Of a stretch of 7,399 bases of DNA, positions 1 through 5,558 are shown one piece after another; position 1 is the stretch's first letter; the number at the start of each line of letters is the position of its first letter. Position numbers and translations under genes: made by a program. A model generated the notes under the pieces. It did not search any database. It saw nothing but the letters and a program-made list of their open reading frames with translations, and was not told the DNA's origin. This DNA is from Thermodesulfobacteriota bacterium (GTDB lineage Bacteria > Desulfobacterota_D > UBA1144 > Nemesobacterales > UBA2774), in the NCBI GenBank assembly GCA_039028315.1, contig JBCCIH010000124.1, positions 1-7,399 of the forward strand, read 5' to 3'.

Positions 1-1458
1 AAGTTTGAGAACATGGGAGCCCAGATGGTAAAAGAAGTAGCTTCCAAGACAAGTGATGTTGCCGGAGACGGAACAACAACAGCTACAGTACTTGCTCAAG
101 CAATCTTCAGAGAGGGAATTAAGCTCGTAGCAGCAGGTCATGATCCGATGAAACTTAAAAGAGGGATCGACAAGGCTGTAGAAGTAGTAGTAGACAGCAT
201 CAGAAAACAGAGCAAGCAGGTTAAAGGCAGAACCGAGATCGCTCAGGTAGCCACAGTATCGGCAAACGGAGACGAGACAATCGGAAACATCATTGCGGAT
301 GCAATGGAGAAGGTTGGTAAAGACGGCGTAATCACCGTAGAAGAGGGAAGAAGCCTAGAGACAGAGCTTGACGTGGTAGAGGGTATGCAGTTTGACAGAG
401 GCTACCTAAGCCCATACTTCATTACAGATCCAGAGAGAATGCTGATCGAGCTCGAAGACCCAATCATCCTAATGTATGACAAAAAGATCGCTAACATGAA
501 AGACCTAGTGCCACTACTTGAGGAAGTTGCAAGATCCACAAAGCCTCTACTTGTTATGGCAGAGGATATAGAGGGGGAGGCCCTAGCAACACTAGTTGTT
601 AATAAAATGAGAGGCACCCTAAAAGCAGCCGCTATTAAAGCACCTGGGTTTGGAGACAGACGTAAGGCAATGCTAGAGGACATAGCAGTTCTAACCGGTG
701 GTAAAGTGATTGCAGAAGAAGCGGGAATGAAACTTGAGAACGCTAAGCTTCCTGATATGGGAAGAGCAAAGAGAGTAATAATCGATAAAGACAACACAAC
801 ACTAATCGGCGGAAGCGGAAAGAGAGGCGAGATCGAGGGCAGAATCAGACAGATCAAAGCCCAGGTAGAAGACGCAAGCGGTGAATATGACCGTGAGAAA
901 CTACAAGAGAGACTAGCTAAGCTAGCAGGCGGTGTTGCGGTAATCAGAGTAGGAGCTGCAACAGAGGCAGAGATGAAAGAGAAGAAAGCCAGAGTAGAGG
1001 ACGCTCTAAACGCCACAAGAGCAGCCGTTGAAGAAGGGATTGTTCCTGGCGGCGGTGTTGCACTAATAAGAGCCATTAAAGATGTGGCTGGCTTTAAAGG
1101 TGCAGACTCAGAAGAGGGCGCAGGCGTGAGCATCGTTAAACGCGTACTTGAAGAGCCTCTAAGAGGCATAGCAGGTAACGCCGGATGGGACGGCTCAATC
1201 GTAGTAGGAAAAGTAAGCGAGCAAAAAGGCTCAAATGGATTTGACGCCGGAAAGCTTGAGTACTGCGATATGATAGCAGCCGGAATCATCGACCCAGCCA
1301 AGGTTACAAGAAGCGCAATCCTAAACGCATCAAGTGTTGCGGGACTGCTTCTAACAACTGAAGCCCTAATCGCCGAAAAACCGGAAGCCGGTGGCGGCGG
1401 TGACCCTGGTAGTATTCCAAACATGGGCGGCATGGGTGGAAGTATGCCAATGATGTAA
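1..1458 (+). CDS. groEL: 60 kDa chaperonin GroEL, 5'-truncated by the window edge
   Basis: ATP-driven cytosolic chaperonin that folds proteins inside a double-ring cage with GroES. The frame is open from base 1 (KFENMGAQMVKEVA), which aligns with about residue 65 of E. coli GroEL, so roughly 64 N-terminal residues lie outside the window; the ATG at 13 is internal. Visible landmarks are the nucleotide-binding GDGTTTATVLAQAI segment (equivalent of E. coli Asp87), the apical region with KAPGFGDRRKAMLEDIA, the ARVEDALNATRAAVEEG segment carrying the catalytic Asp398 equivalent, and VPGGGVALIRA. The 485 visible codons plus about 64 give the usual length near 549. The C-terminus ends in a short Gly/Met tail (NMGGMGGSMPMM) of the type that fills the cavity floor. 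Arginine is written mostly as AGA and leucine often as CTA, and the gene looks less AT-rich than its neighbours, fitting high expression. groES and the promoter would be upstream and are not visible. Confidence 0.98.
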   Translation, partial: KFENMGAQMVKEVASKTSDVAGDGTTTATVLAQAIFREGIKLVAAGHDPMKLKRGIDKAVEVVVDSIRKQSKQVKGRTEIAQVATVSANGDETIGNIIADAMEKVGKDGVITVEEGRSLETELDVVEGMQFDRGYLSPYFITDPERMLIELEDPIILMYDKKIANMKDLVPLLEEVARSTKPLLVMAEDIEGEALATLVVNKMRGTLKAAAIKAPGFGDRRKAMLEDIAVLTGGKVIAEEAGMKLENAKLPDMGRAKRVIIDKDNTTLIGGSGKRGEIEGRIRQIKAQVEDASGEYDREKLQERLAKLAGGVAVIRVGAATEAEMKEKKARVEDALNATRAAVEEGIVPGGGVALIRAIKDVAGFKGADSEEGAGVSIVKRVLEEPLRGIAGNAGWDGSIVVGKVSEQKGSNGFDAGKLEYCDMIAAGIIDPAKVTRSAILNASSVAGLLLTTEALIAEKPEAGGGGDPGSIPNMGGMGGSMPMM

Positions 1459-1480
1459 AAATAATAAAGACTATAAAAAC

Positions 1481-1518
1481 AAAAAGCGGGCTAACCTAAA
1501 AAGGAAAGCCCGCTTTTT
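1481..1518. terminator. Intrinsic terminator, probably bidirectional, between groEL and speB
   Basis: A perfect 12-bp inverted repeat: AAAAAGCGGGCT (1481-1492) pairs with AGCCCGCTTTTT (1507-1518) around a 14-base loop. The GC-rich core is flanked by A and T tracts, so the hairpin is followed by a U-run when read from either strand. It lies 22 bases after the groEL stop and 44 bases beyond the stop of the convergent speB, so it probably ends both transcripts. Confidence 0.9.
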
Positions 1519-1562
1519 TATTTCTATTGAACTTGAGGAAAGGTAGCCCAGGTTCTAAATTA

Positions 1563-2456
1563 TTATCCAAAACTTTTTTTAAATTTATATCCAACTGATT
1601 TATACGCTAGTTTTGCAGCCAGTACATCGGGACCAGTTATTCCTGCAATTGGAGAAAGCTCAACTATGTCCATTCCAACCACTTCACAGCTACAAAACAC
1701 CTCTGTAATAAGCCTGATAACTTGGCTCCAGTCAAGTCCTCCCGGCTCAGGAGTTCCTGTTCCAGGGACTATTGAAGGGTCAAATCCGTCCATGTCTATG
1801 CTCAAATAAACCTTTGATTTCAGGGTAGATAGCACATTTTGAACCCATTTATCCATCTTCATTTCATGAATTTCACGTGCATGAAAAATTTTTACATTTT
1901 TAGCTTCTTTTATATACTCAGATTCTTCTTTTGAATAACTCCTTATTCCTACTTCGGTGACAGGTAGTCCGCACTCAGAAACTCTTCTCATAACACATGC
2001 GTGGTTAAACTTAGTGCCTTCATATGAGTCTCTAAGATCACAGTGTGCGTCAATATTAAGTACGGAAAAGTCCCCGAACTTTTTCTTGTGCGCCTGGACT
2101 GCACCAAATGTTATAGAGTGTTCTCCTCCGAGGGTAATAATAAACTTATCTTTATCCAAGAGTTCACTGCAAACTGAGCTTAGCGATTCTACCATCTCCT
2201 TGGGATCAACATTAGTTTCTAGCTCAGGCATTGTATGGATACCAATTTCATAGGGTTCAATTCCAAGCTCGTCATCATACAGCTCTAAAGACCTTGAAGC
2301 ATATATAATTGAATTTGGTCCTTTTGAAGTGCCTCTTCCAAACGAAACGGTGCGTTCATAGGGAACTGGTAATATGACGACTTTGGAATTTTCAAAGTCA
2401 GATTCCTCGGGTTCAAGACCTAAAAAATTAAATGGAAGATAATTTGCATTGCTCAT
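1563..2456 (-). CDS. speB: Agmatinase-type ureohydrolase (arginase/agmatinase family)
   Basis: Mn-dependent hydrolase of the ureohydrolase family. The expected reaction is agmatine to putrescine plus urea, a cytosolic step of polyamine synthesis. The 297-residue length is normal for the family. The metal-binding signatures are complete: GGEHSI (His113), NIDAHCD (Asp136, His138, Asp140) and SIDMDGFDP (Asp221, Asp223), followed by PGTGTPEPGGL (231-241) and the late acidic VELSP (Glu266). The N-terminal VPYERTVSFGRGTSKGP is typical of bacterial SpeB. Substrate cannot be settled by reading: arginase, N1-aminopropylagmatine ureohydrolase or another guanidino hydrolase share these motifs, and no arginine decarboxylase gene is adjacent. 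The ATG start fits the family N-terminus, but no clear Shine-Dalgarno precedes it. It is convergent with groEL and divergent from radC. Confidence 0.9.
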   Translation of the reverse strand: MSNANYLPFNFLGLEPEESDFENSKVVILPVPYERTVSFGRGTSKGPNSIIYASRSLELYDDELGIEPYEIGIHTMPELETNVDPKEMVESLSSVCSELLDKDKFIITLGGEHSITFGAVQAHKKKFGDFSVLNIDAHCDLRDSYEGTKFNHACVMRRVSECGLPVTEVGIRSYSKEESEYIKEAKNVKIFHAREIHEMKMDKWVQNVLSTLKSKVYLSIDMDGFDPSIVPGTGTPEPGGLDWSQVIRLITEVFCSCEVVGMDIVELSPIAGITGPDVLAAKLAYKSVGYKFKKSFG

Positions 2457-2524
2457 CGGAATGGAAAATTTAACCCAAAAAATTACTAATGGCTAGATAT
2501 TGTGCAGATATATTAATTCATTTA

Positions 2525-2553
2525 TTTAAAAATAGTTTTTCAAAGGTTACAAT
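2525..2553 (+). promoter_or_regulatory. Candidate radC promoter
   Basis: TTTAAA (2525-2530) and TACAAT (2548-2553) are separated by 17 bases, matching sigma-70-type hexamers at 4/6 and 5/6. The predicted transcript would begin near 2560, downstream of the ATG at 2489, which would exclude that start. In such AT-rich DNA a chance match is quite possible. Confidence 0.3.
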
Positions 2554-2559
2554 TAAACC

Positions 2560-2562
2560 AGG
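2560..2562 (+). promoter_or_regulatory. Ribosome binding site that favours the radC start at 2570
   Basis: AGG (in CCAGGTAATGAA) sits 7 bases before the ATG at 2570. It is a modest Shine-Dalgarno, but its spacing is right. The upstream in-frame ATG at 2489 is preceded by AAAATTACTA with no purine-rich site, so this element helps pick the later start. Confidence 0.45.
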
Positions 2563-2569
2563 TAATGAA

Positions 2570-3262
2570 ATGACAGACACTCCGCACTACCTTCATCATA
2601 GAAAGAGATTAAGAGAGCGTTTTCACAAAGCAGGGGCTCAAGCTATGCATGACTATGAGCTGCTTGAGCTGTTACTTACTTTCTCAATTCCCAGAAGGGA
2701 TGTTAAGCCTGTTGCAAAGAAACTGATAGAAACTTTTGGCAGCCTCTCTGGAGTTTTAGATGCAGAGCAAAAAGAGCTTGAAAATGTCAGCGGTGTTGGA
2801 GCTATGTCTGCTTCGCTTATCCGTCTTGTAAAAGAGCTCTATTTAAGCTATTTGGATGAGAGCATGAAAAACCAGGATGCGCTTTCATCTCCTGAAGCGG
2901 TTATAGAGTTTTGCAGGATTAAACTCTCCGGGCTGCGAAATGAAGCATTCATGGTGATTTATATAAATGTAAAAAATGAGGTTATAGATTACGCACTACT
3001 ACAGGAGGGAACTTTAGACAGCGTTGCGGTATATCCAAGAAAAATTGTTGAGACTGCTCTTTCTCATCATGCATCGGGCGTTATACTTGTTCATAACCAT
3101 CCAAGTGGCAACCCTATGCCTTCAAAAGAAGACAAGATTCTGACAAAAGAAATAACAGATGCAGCCTATGCTCTAGATATCAGGGTGCTGGATCATCTTA
3201 TTGTTGGAAGGGAGGGATACTTTAGTTTTATGGAGAATGATCTTATTGCAATAAATAAATAA
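2570..3262 (+). CDS. radC: RadC family JAB/MPN-domain protein
   Basis: RadC-family protein of 230 residues, the usual family length. An N-terminal helix-hairpin-helix-type region (about 69-88, around NVSGVGAMSASLIRLV) is followed by a JAMM metalloprotease-like domain. The zinc signature is intact: HNHPSGNPMPSKED gives His175, His177, Ser185 and Asp188, and an upstream Glu125 in NEAFMVIYIN is a candidate catalytic acid. The cellular role is unsettled; the historic DNA-repair label for RadC has been questioned, and many homologues occur with mobile or defence genes, though nothing here looks mobile. The frame is open back to an ATG at 2489, but the 27 extra residues are hydrophobic and unlike RadC, whereas MTDTPHYLHHRKRLRERF is the normal family N-terminus. 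It is divergent from speB; the exosortase unit follows on the same strand after 98 bases. Confidence 0.93.
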   Translation: MTDTPHYLHHRKRLRERFHKAGAQAMHDYELLELLLTFSIPRRDVKPVAKKLIETFGSLSGVLDAEQKELENVSGVGAMSASLIRLVKELYLSYLDESMKNQDALSSPEAVIEFCRIKLSGLRNEAFMVIYINVKNEVIDYALLQEGTLDSVAVYPRKIVETALSHHASGVILVHNHPSGNPMPSKEDKILTKEITDAAYALDIRVLDHLIVGREGYFSFMENDLIAINK

Positions 3263-3289
3263 TTAGACGCTCCTAATTTGTAAAATACA

Positions 3290-3298
3290 TGGTATATT
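3290..3298 (+). promoter_or_regulatory. Candidate extended -10 promoter for the exosortase unit
   Basis: TGGTATATT reads as an extended -10 (TG, one base, then TATATT, 5/6 to TATAAT). No good -35 lies 16-18 bases upstream, which extended -10 promoters can tolerate. Transcription would start near 3305, giving a leader of about 55 bases. A perfect TTGACA occurs downstream at 3323-3328, but no -10 at the correct distance was found for it. Confidence 0.35.
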
Positions 3299-3351
3299 AT
3301 CCGCTTAATTAACATATCAATTTTGACAGAATACTAATATGTAATAAAAGC

Positions 3352-3355
3352 AGGA
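3352..3355 (+). promoter_or_regulatory. Ribosome binding site of the exosortase gene
   Basis: AGGA within GCAGGATATAA lies 5 bases before the ATG at 3361. Its spacing supports that start for the exosortase reading frame. Confidence 0.6.
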
Positions 3356-3360
3356 TATAA

Positions 3361-3924
3361 ATGACTGATACAACTAACGAAACTCCAGAACCTAAAAAGA
3401 AGGGCGAATCCCTAAGCGTATTAAGGTTTATATTGACCTATGTCATATTGATGGGCGCATTTTTCCTACTCATCGGCCTTGAGCCCGTAAAGCAAGTACT
3501 GGATATAAACGGCGGATACTCAGAGGCGATTGTTGTAATGACAGCCAAGATTTTGGAGCTATTTGGTATCAATTCAACATATAACGGAACACTAATTAAC
3601 CTTCCTTCTATTACGCTTGATGTAGCTTTTGGGTGTAATGGTCTTGAAGCAGTCATGATCTACACAGTTGCAGTTCTAACATTTCCTGCAAGCTGGAAAG
3701 ACAAGATCTTCGGAATTGTAGGTGGTTTTTTAGTAATTCAGGTACTAAACTTAATCAGGATTGTGGCGCTCGCTTACGCAGGTGTATATCACAGAGACCT
3801 GTTTGAGCTGATCCATATTTATGTGGCACAGGGTGTCATGATTGCAGTTGCACTAGGTACATTTGTACTGTATTTATCATATCTAAGCCATGGACAACCA
3901 ACAAAAGCGCAGCCTGCGACTTAA
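3361..3924 (+). CDS. xrtH: Exosortase H (archaeosortase/exosortase family transpeptidase)
   Basis: Multi-pass inner-membrane cysteine protease/transpeptidase that recognises a C-terminal sorting signal on exported proteins, cleaves it and hands the protein on to the cell surface. The expected target signal for the H type is the IPTLxxWG-CTERM tail. The 187 residues include a charged cytoplasmic N-terminus (1-19), a first membrane segment (about 20-40), a soluble loop, then several membrane segments between 86 and 175. The three exosortase catalytic positions are present: Cys92 in FGCNGLEA, Arg133 in LNLIRIVAL and His152 in ELIHIYVAQ. The short length and the FGCNGLEAVMIY and FPASWKDK stretches fit XrtH better than the longer EPS-linked exosortases A/B. 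It overlaps the next gene by 35 bases, indicating one transcript. No IPTL-tailed target is encoded nearby. The family assignment is strong; the subtype is from pattern memory. Confidence 0.88.
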   Translation: MTDTTNETPEPKKKGESLSVLRFILTYVILMGAFFLLIGLEPVKQVLDINGGYSEAIVVMTAKILELFGINSTYNGTLINLPSITLDVAFGCNGLEAVMIYTVAVLTFPASWKDKIFGIVGGFLVIQVLNLIRIVALAYAGVYHRDLFELIHIYVAQGVMIAVALGTFVLYLSYLSHGQPTKAQPAT

Positions 3925-4567
3925 TAGATCGGTAATAATAAAAACGGCTATAATCTTTATAGCTTCTTATGCCGTTTTTCTTGGAATATGGCTTGCGCTA
4001 CCCATAGAAAACTACTACGGCCTGCTCATAACAAAAGTTGCCTCAAATGTTATCGCTCTTATAAAAGGTCTCGATATTACTGAGATTGTTATGAACAAAG
4101 ACATTGTTACAGTCGGCTTTATTCCAAATCAAGTAGGTCTTACTCAGATAATAAAAACCACAATTGATGTTCCAACTGGGAATTATGCATTTAACGTTCC
4201 ACTTACGCTTGCTATTATGGCCGCGTTTTATCCATTTATTAAAAGCAAGTGGCTTTATCTCGAAGCACTTGTAATTTTGGTTGTTGTCCATTTCCTATTT
4301 GTTTTCTCACTTGAAGGCCAGAAGATAACAGCTGTTTTTGATGCTCAGGGCTTTAGACAAGCGAGCAGTTTTTCAATAATTTTCTGGGAGTTCTTGTGGG
4401 GGTTTGTAGATAATATGGTAGTTAGGTTTGAGCCGTTTTTAATTGGAGCCTACTTGTTCCTGCTTAGAAACAGAGTTAGAACTAAAAAGGTTAAGCCAGA
4501 GAAAGTTGTAGAGAAAAAAGCGCCGAGACAGCCTCAGCGAAAGAAAAAACCTAAGAGGAAAAGATAG
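3890..4567 (+). CDS. Exosortase-H-associated membrane protein
   Basis: Multi-pass membrane protein of 225 residues that resembles the partner commonly encoded beside xrtH. Its biochemical role is not known; a structural or accessory role in sorting is inferred from the constant pairing. Hydrophobic segments are visible at about 16-37, 100-117, 122-141, 160-175 and 179-193, with a soluble loop (about 60-98) between the first and second. The tail from residue 193 to 225 is very basic, with 18 Lys/Arg in 33 residues plus prolines, and would be cytoplasmic by the positive-inside rule; it could touch nucleic acid, phospholipid or ribosomes, but nothing shows which. The start overlaps the exosortase gene by 35 bases with only a weak ribosome site (TAAG), suggesting translational coupling. 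It ends 2 bases before the stop of a convergent gene. Confidence 0.72.
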   Translation: MDNQQKRSLRLNRSVIIKTAIIFIASYAVFLGIWLALPIENYYGLLITKVASNVIALIKGLDITEIVMNKDIVTVGFIPNQVGLTQIIKTTIDVPTGNYAFNVPLTLAIMAAFYPFIKSKWLYLEALVILVVVHFLFVFSLEGQKITAVFDAQGFRQASSFSIIFWEFLWGFVDNMVVRFEPFLIGAYLFLLRNRVRTKKVKPEKVVEKKAPRQPQRKKKPKRKR

Positions 4568-4569
4568 TA

Positions 4570-5301
4570 TTAAGCGCTTTGTGATTTGCTCTTAGAACCT
4601 AGTATTAAGTTGCTAAACAAAACCCCAAGCATATAAGTTATATATATAAGAACTATTCCTAATAGAAATGAAACTATAACACCTGCTATATCTAGAGCGC
4701 TAAACGGCTCGCCGCTGAAAAACATTTCACTCACCAACATAAATGTATCATCGCTTCTCCATCTAAGAGCATCTGCAGCGGGAGATATTGCATTTACGAT
4801 TTTAGATATGATGATGGAACCCATTTCATAATAATCGCCGGAGAAGGAAATAAAAGGCGCAAAAGCTACCGGCAATGCCAGGCCTAGCTTTAAGGCCGCC
4901 CATATTGGTTTAGATCCTGCGGCTGATCTAAGTAGCGGAACACCTATAAAAATAGTCAGCAGAAATGGAAAGAAATCCGTTAGCAAATAAATTAAATCGC
5001 TTCCATGTGTATCAAAGCCGGTTAACTGCCCTGCGTAGTCTGAACCTACTGTAACAAATGGAAAAAACTCTTTTAGTATTGCCGCACCGTATTCAGGGCT
5101 AATCTGAAGCTCGGTTACCGTCCCGCCTCCTAATATGCATCCATAGGCGTGGCCTAGCTCATGGATAGGAACATAAATCCACCAAGAGACTACGAAGCAG
5201 ATAATCATTAGCAAAAGCGCTACAATGGAGAACTGTGACAGCACACTCTCAAGCCCATCTATAAAATCTTCAAAAGGTGTGATCAGAATGTTTTTAATCA
5301 T
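4570..5301 (-). CDS. Putative membrane zinc metalloprotease with HELGH motif (M50-like)
   Basis: I do not recognise a named gene. The 243-residue protein has hydrophobic stretches at about 25-46, 103-125, 133-152 and 203-233. HELGH (47-51) lies at the end of the first hydrophobic stretch in YVPIHELGHAYGC, matching the HExxH zinc site of intramembrane M50 proteases (site-2 protease type), where the glutamate acts as general base. A third metal ligand is not obvious; the conserved-looking SGDYYEMGS (154-162), with Asp156 and Glu159, inside the hydrophobic half is a candidate, although the classic M50 NPDG/LDG motif is absent. No PDZ or signal peptide is seen. The start at 5301 has only a weak ribosome site (GGAT). 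It converges on the exosortase unit and is divergent from the EtfD-like gene. A role in cleaving membrane or surface proteins is inference; a non-proteolytic M50 relative is possible. Confidence 0.65.
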   Translation of the reverse strand: MIKNILITPFEDFIDGLESVLSQFSIVALLLMIICFVVSWWIYVPIHELGHAYGCILGGGTVTELQISPEYGAAILKEFFPFVTVGSDYAGQLTGFDTHGSDLIYLLTDFFPFLLTIFIGVPLLRSAAGSKPIWAALKLGLALPVAFAPFISFSGDYYEMGSIIISKIVNAISPAADALRWRSDDTFMLVSEMFFSGEPFSALDIAGVIVSFLLGIVLIYITYMLGVLFSNLILGSKSKSQSA

Positions 5302-5315
5302 TTTCTATCCAATCC

Positions 5316-5343
5316 ATTTTATACCAGATAATATCAAATTCAA
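5316..5343 (-). promoter_or_regulatory. Candidate promoter of the HELGH membrane protein gene
   Basis: On the minus strand TTGAAT (5338-5343) and TAAAAT (5316-5321) are 16 bases apart; alternatively TGGTATAAA (5318-5326) forms an extended -10. Either way the leader would be only about 8-12 bases, short for an mRNA with a Shine-Dalgarno site. Confidence 0.4.
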
Positions 5344-5345
5344 TT

Positions 5346-5369
5346 GTGTATATCATAATACATATACAC
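5346..5369. repeat. Inverted repeat, candidate operator
   Basis: GTGTATAT (5346-5353) and ATATACAC (5362-5369) are perfect 8-base reverse complements around an 8-base spacer. The half-site spacing, about 1.5 helical turns centre to centre, suits a dimeric regulator. It sits just upstream of the candidate -35 of the minus-strand promoter, a position suited to activation or to control of divergent transcription. No regulator is encoded nearby. Confidence 0.5.
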
Positions 5370-5390
5370 TATATTATTTATAGTTATTAT

Positions 5391-5406
5391 ATGCAATATT
5401 TTGCAT
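5391..5406. repeat. Inverted repeat, candidate operator
   Basis: ATGCAA (5391-5396) and TTGCAT (5401-5406) are perfect 6-base reverse complements around TATT. The dyad ends 7 bases before the perfect TTGACA at 5414. Its sequence differs from the dyad at 5346, so the two would bind different proteins if both are real. AT-rich DNA makes chance dyads common, although this one contains GC at conserved-looking positions. Confidence 0.4.
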
Positions 5407-5493
5407 CAATTGCTTGACAGCGATATTTATGGCCAAACTATTGAAAAACATTCAAAAATTGGGCTTATTTATATAGACTAAAGTTATGCATTA

Positions 5494-5524
5494 TTGGATA
5501 GGGTTTTTTTTATTCCGGTATACT
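5494..5524 (+). promoter_or_regulatory. Candidate promoter of the EtfD-like gene
   Basis: TATACT (5519-5524, 5/6 to the -10 consensus) is preceded by TTGGAT (5494-5499) at a long 19-base spacer. Transcription would begin near 5531, giving a leader of about 28 bases that contains the strong ribosome site. The bases around the -10 (GGTATACTAAT) resemble those before the exosortase unit and the HELGH gene. Confidence 0.35.
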
Positions 5525-5546
5525 AATAACATATATTGGCTAAGTT

Positions 5547-5551
5547 AGGAG
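5547..5551 (+). promoter_or_regulatory. Strong ribosome binding site of the EtfD-like gene
   Basis: AGGAG lies 7 bases before the ATG at 5559. It fixes the start of the long open frame that runs to the window end. Confidence 0.8.
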
Positions 5552-5558
5552 ACATTTT

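Larger units (their letters stand above)
5302..5558. other. AT-rich divergent intergenic region with dyads and promoter-like elements
   Basis: There are 257 bases between the HELGH gene and the EtfD-like gene, strongly AT-rich, with no reading frame that looks coding. It holds two perfect inverted repeats, a candidate promoter in each direction and a perfect TTGACA (5414-5419) whose best -10 partner (ACTATT, 5437-5442, 17-base spacer) is poor. A T-tract at 5503-5511 follows no hairpin and is not a terminator. Confidence 0.7.

Noticed and set aside
402..1433. Long 343-codon open frame on the minus strand opposite groEL
   Set aside because: It is the antisense of a highly conserved, codon-biased gene; the product is Ser/Ala/Pro/Ile-rich low-complexity sequence without recognisable motifs, a typical shadow frame.
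1957..2253. 98-codon open frame on the plus strand opposite speB
   Set aside because: It lies wholly inside the metal-site coding region of speB and has no family-like sequence or ribosome site.
3261..3278. AATTAG / CTAATT inverted repeat just after radC as a terminator
   Set aside because: A 6-bp stem with only one GC pair and no T-tract is too weak to call.
3323..3328. Perfect TTGACA before the exosortase gene as a -35 box
   Set aside because: No acceptable -10 lies 15-19 bases downstream; the nearest, TAATAA at 3342, is only 13 bases away.
4043..4291. 82-codon minus-strand frame opposite the exosortase partner
   Set aside because: Asn/Lys-rich translation of AT-rich antisense DNA; no motif or ribosome site.
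4565..4609. Direct repeat TAGTATTAAG at 4565-4574 and 4600-4609
   Set aside because: Ten AT-rich bases spanning two convergent coding ends; could easily be chance, and no mobile-element or attachment-site context is present.
5441..5455. TTGAA-N5-TTCAA dyad in the divergent region
   Set aside because: Five-base arms in very AT-rich DNA are expected by chance; much weaker than the two dyads reported.
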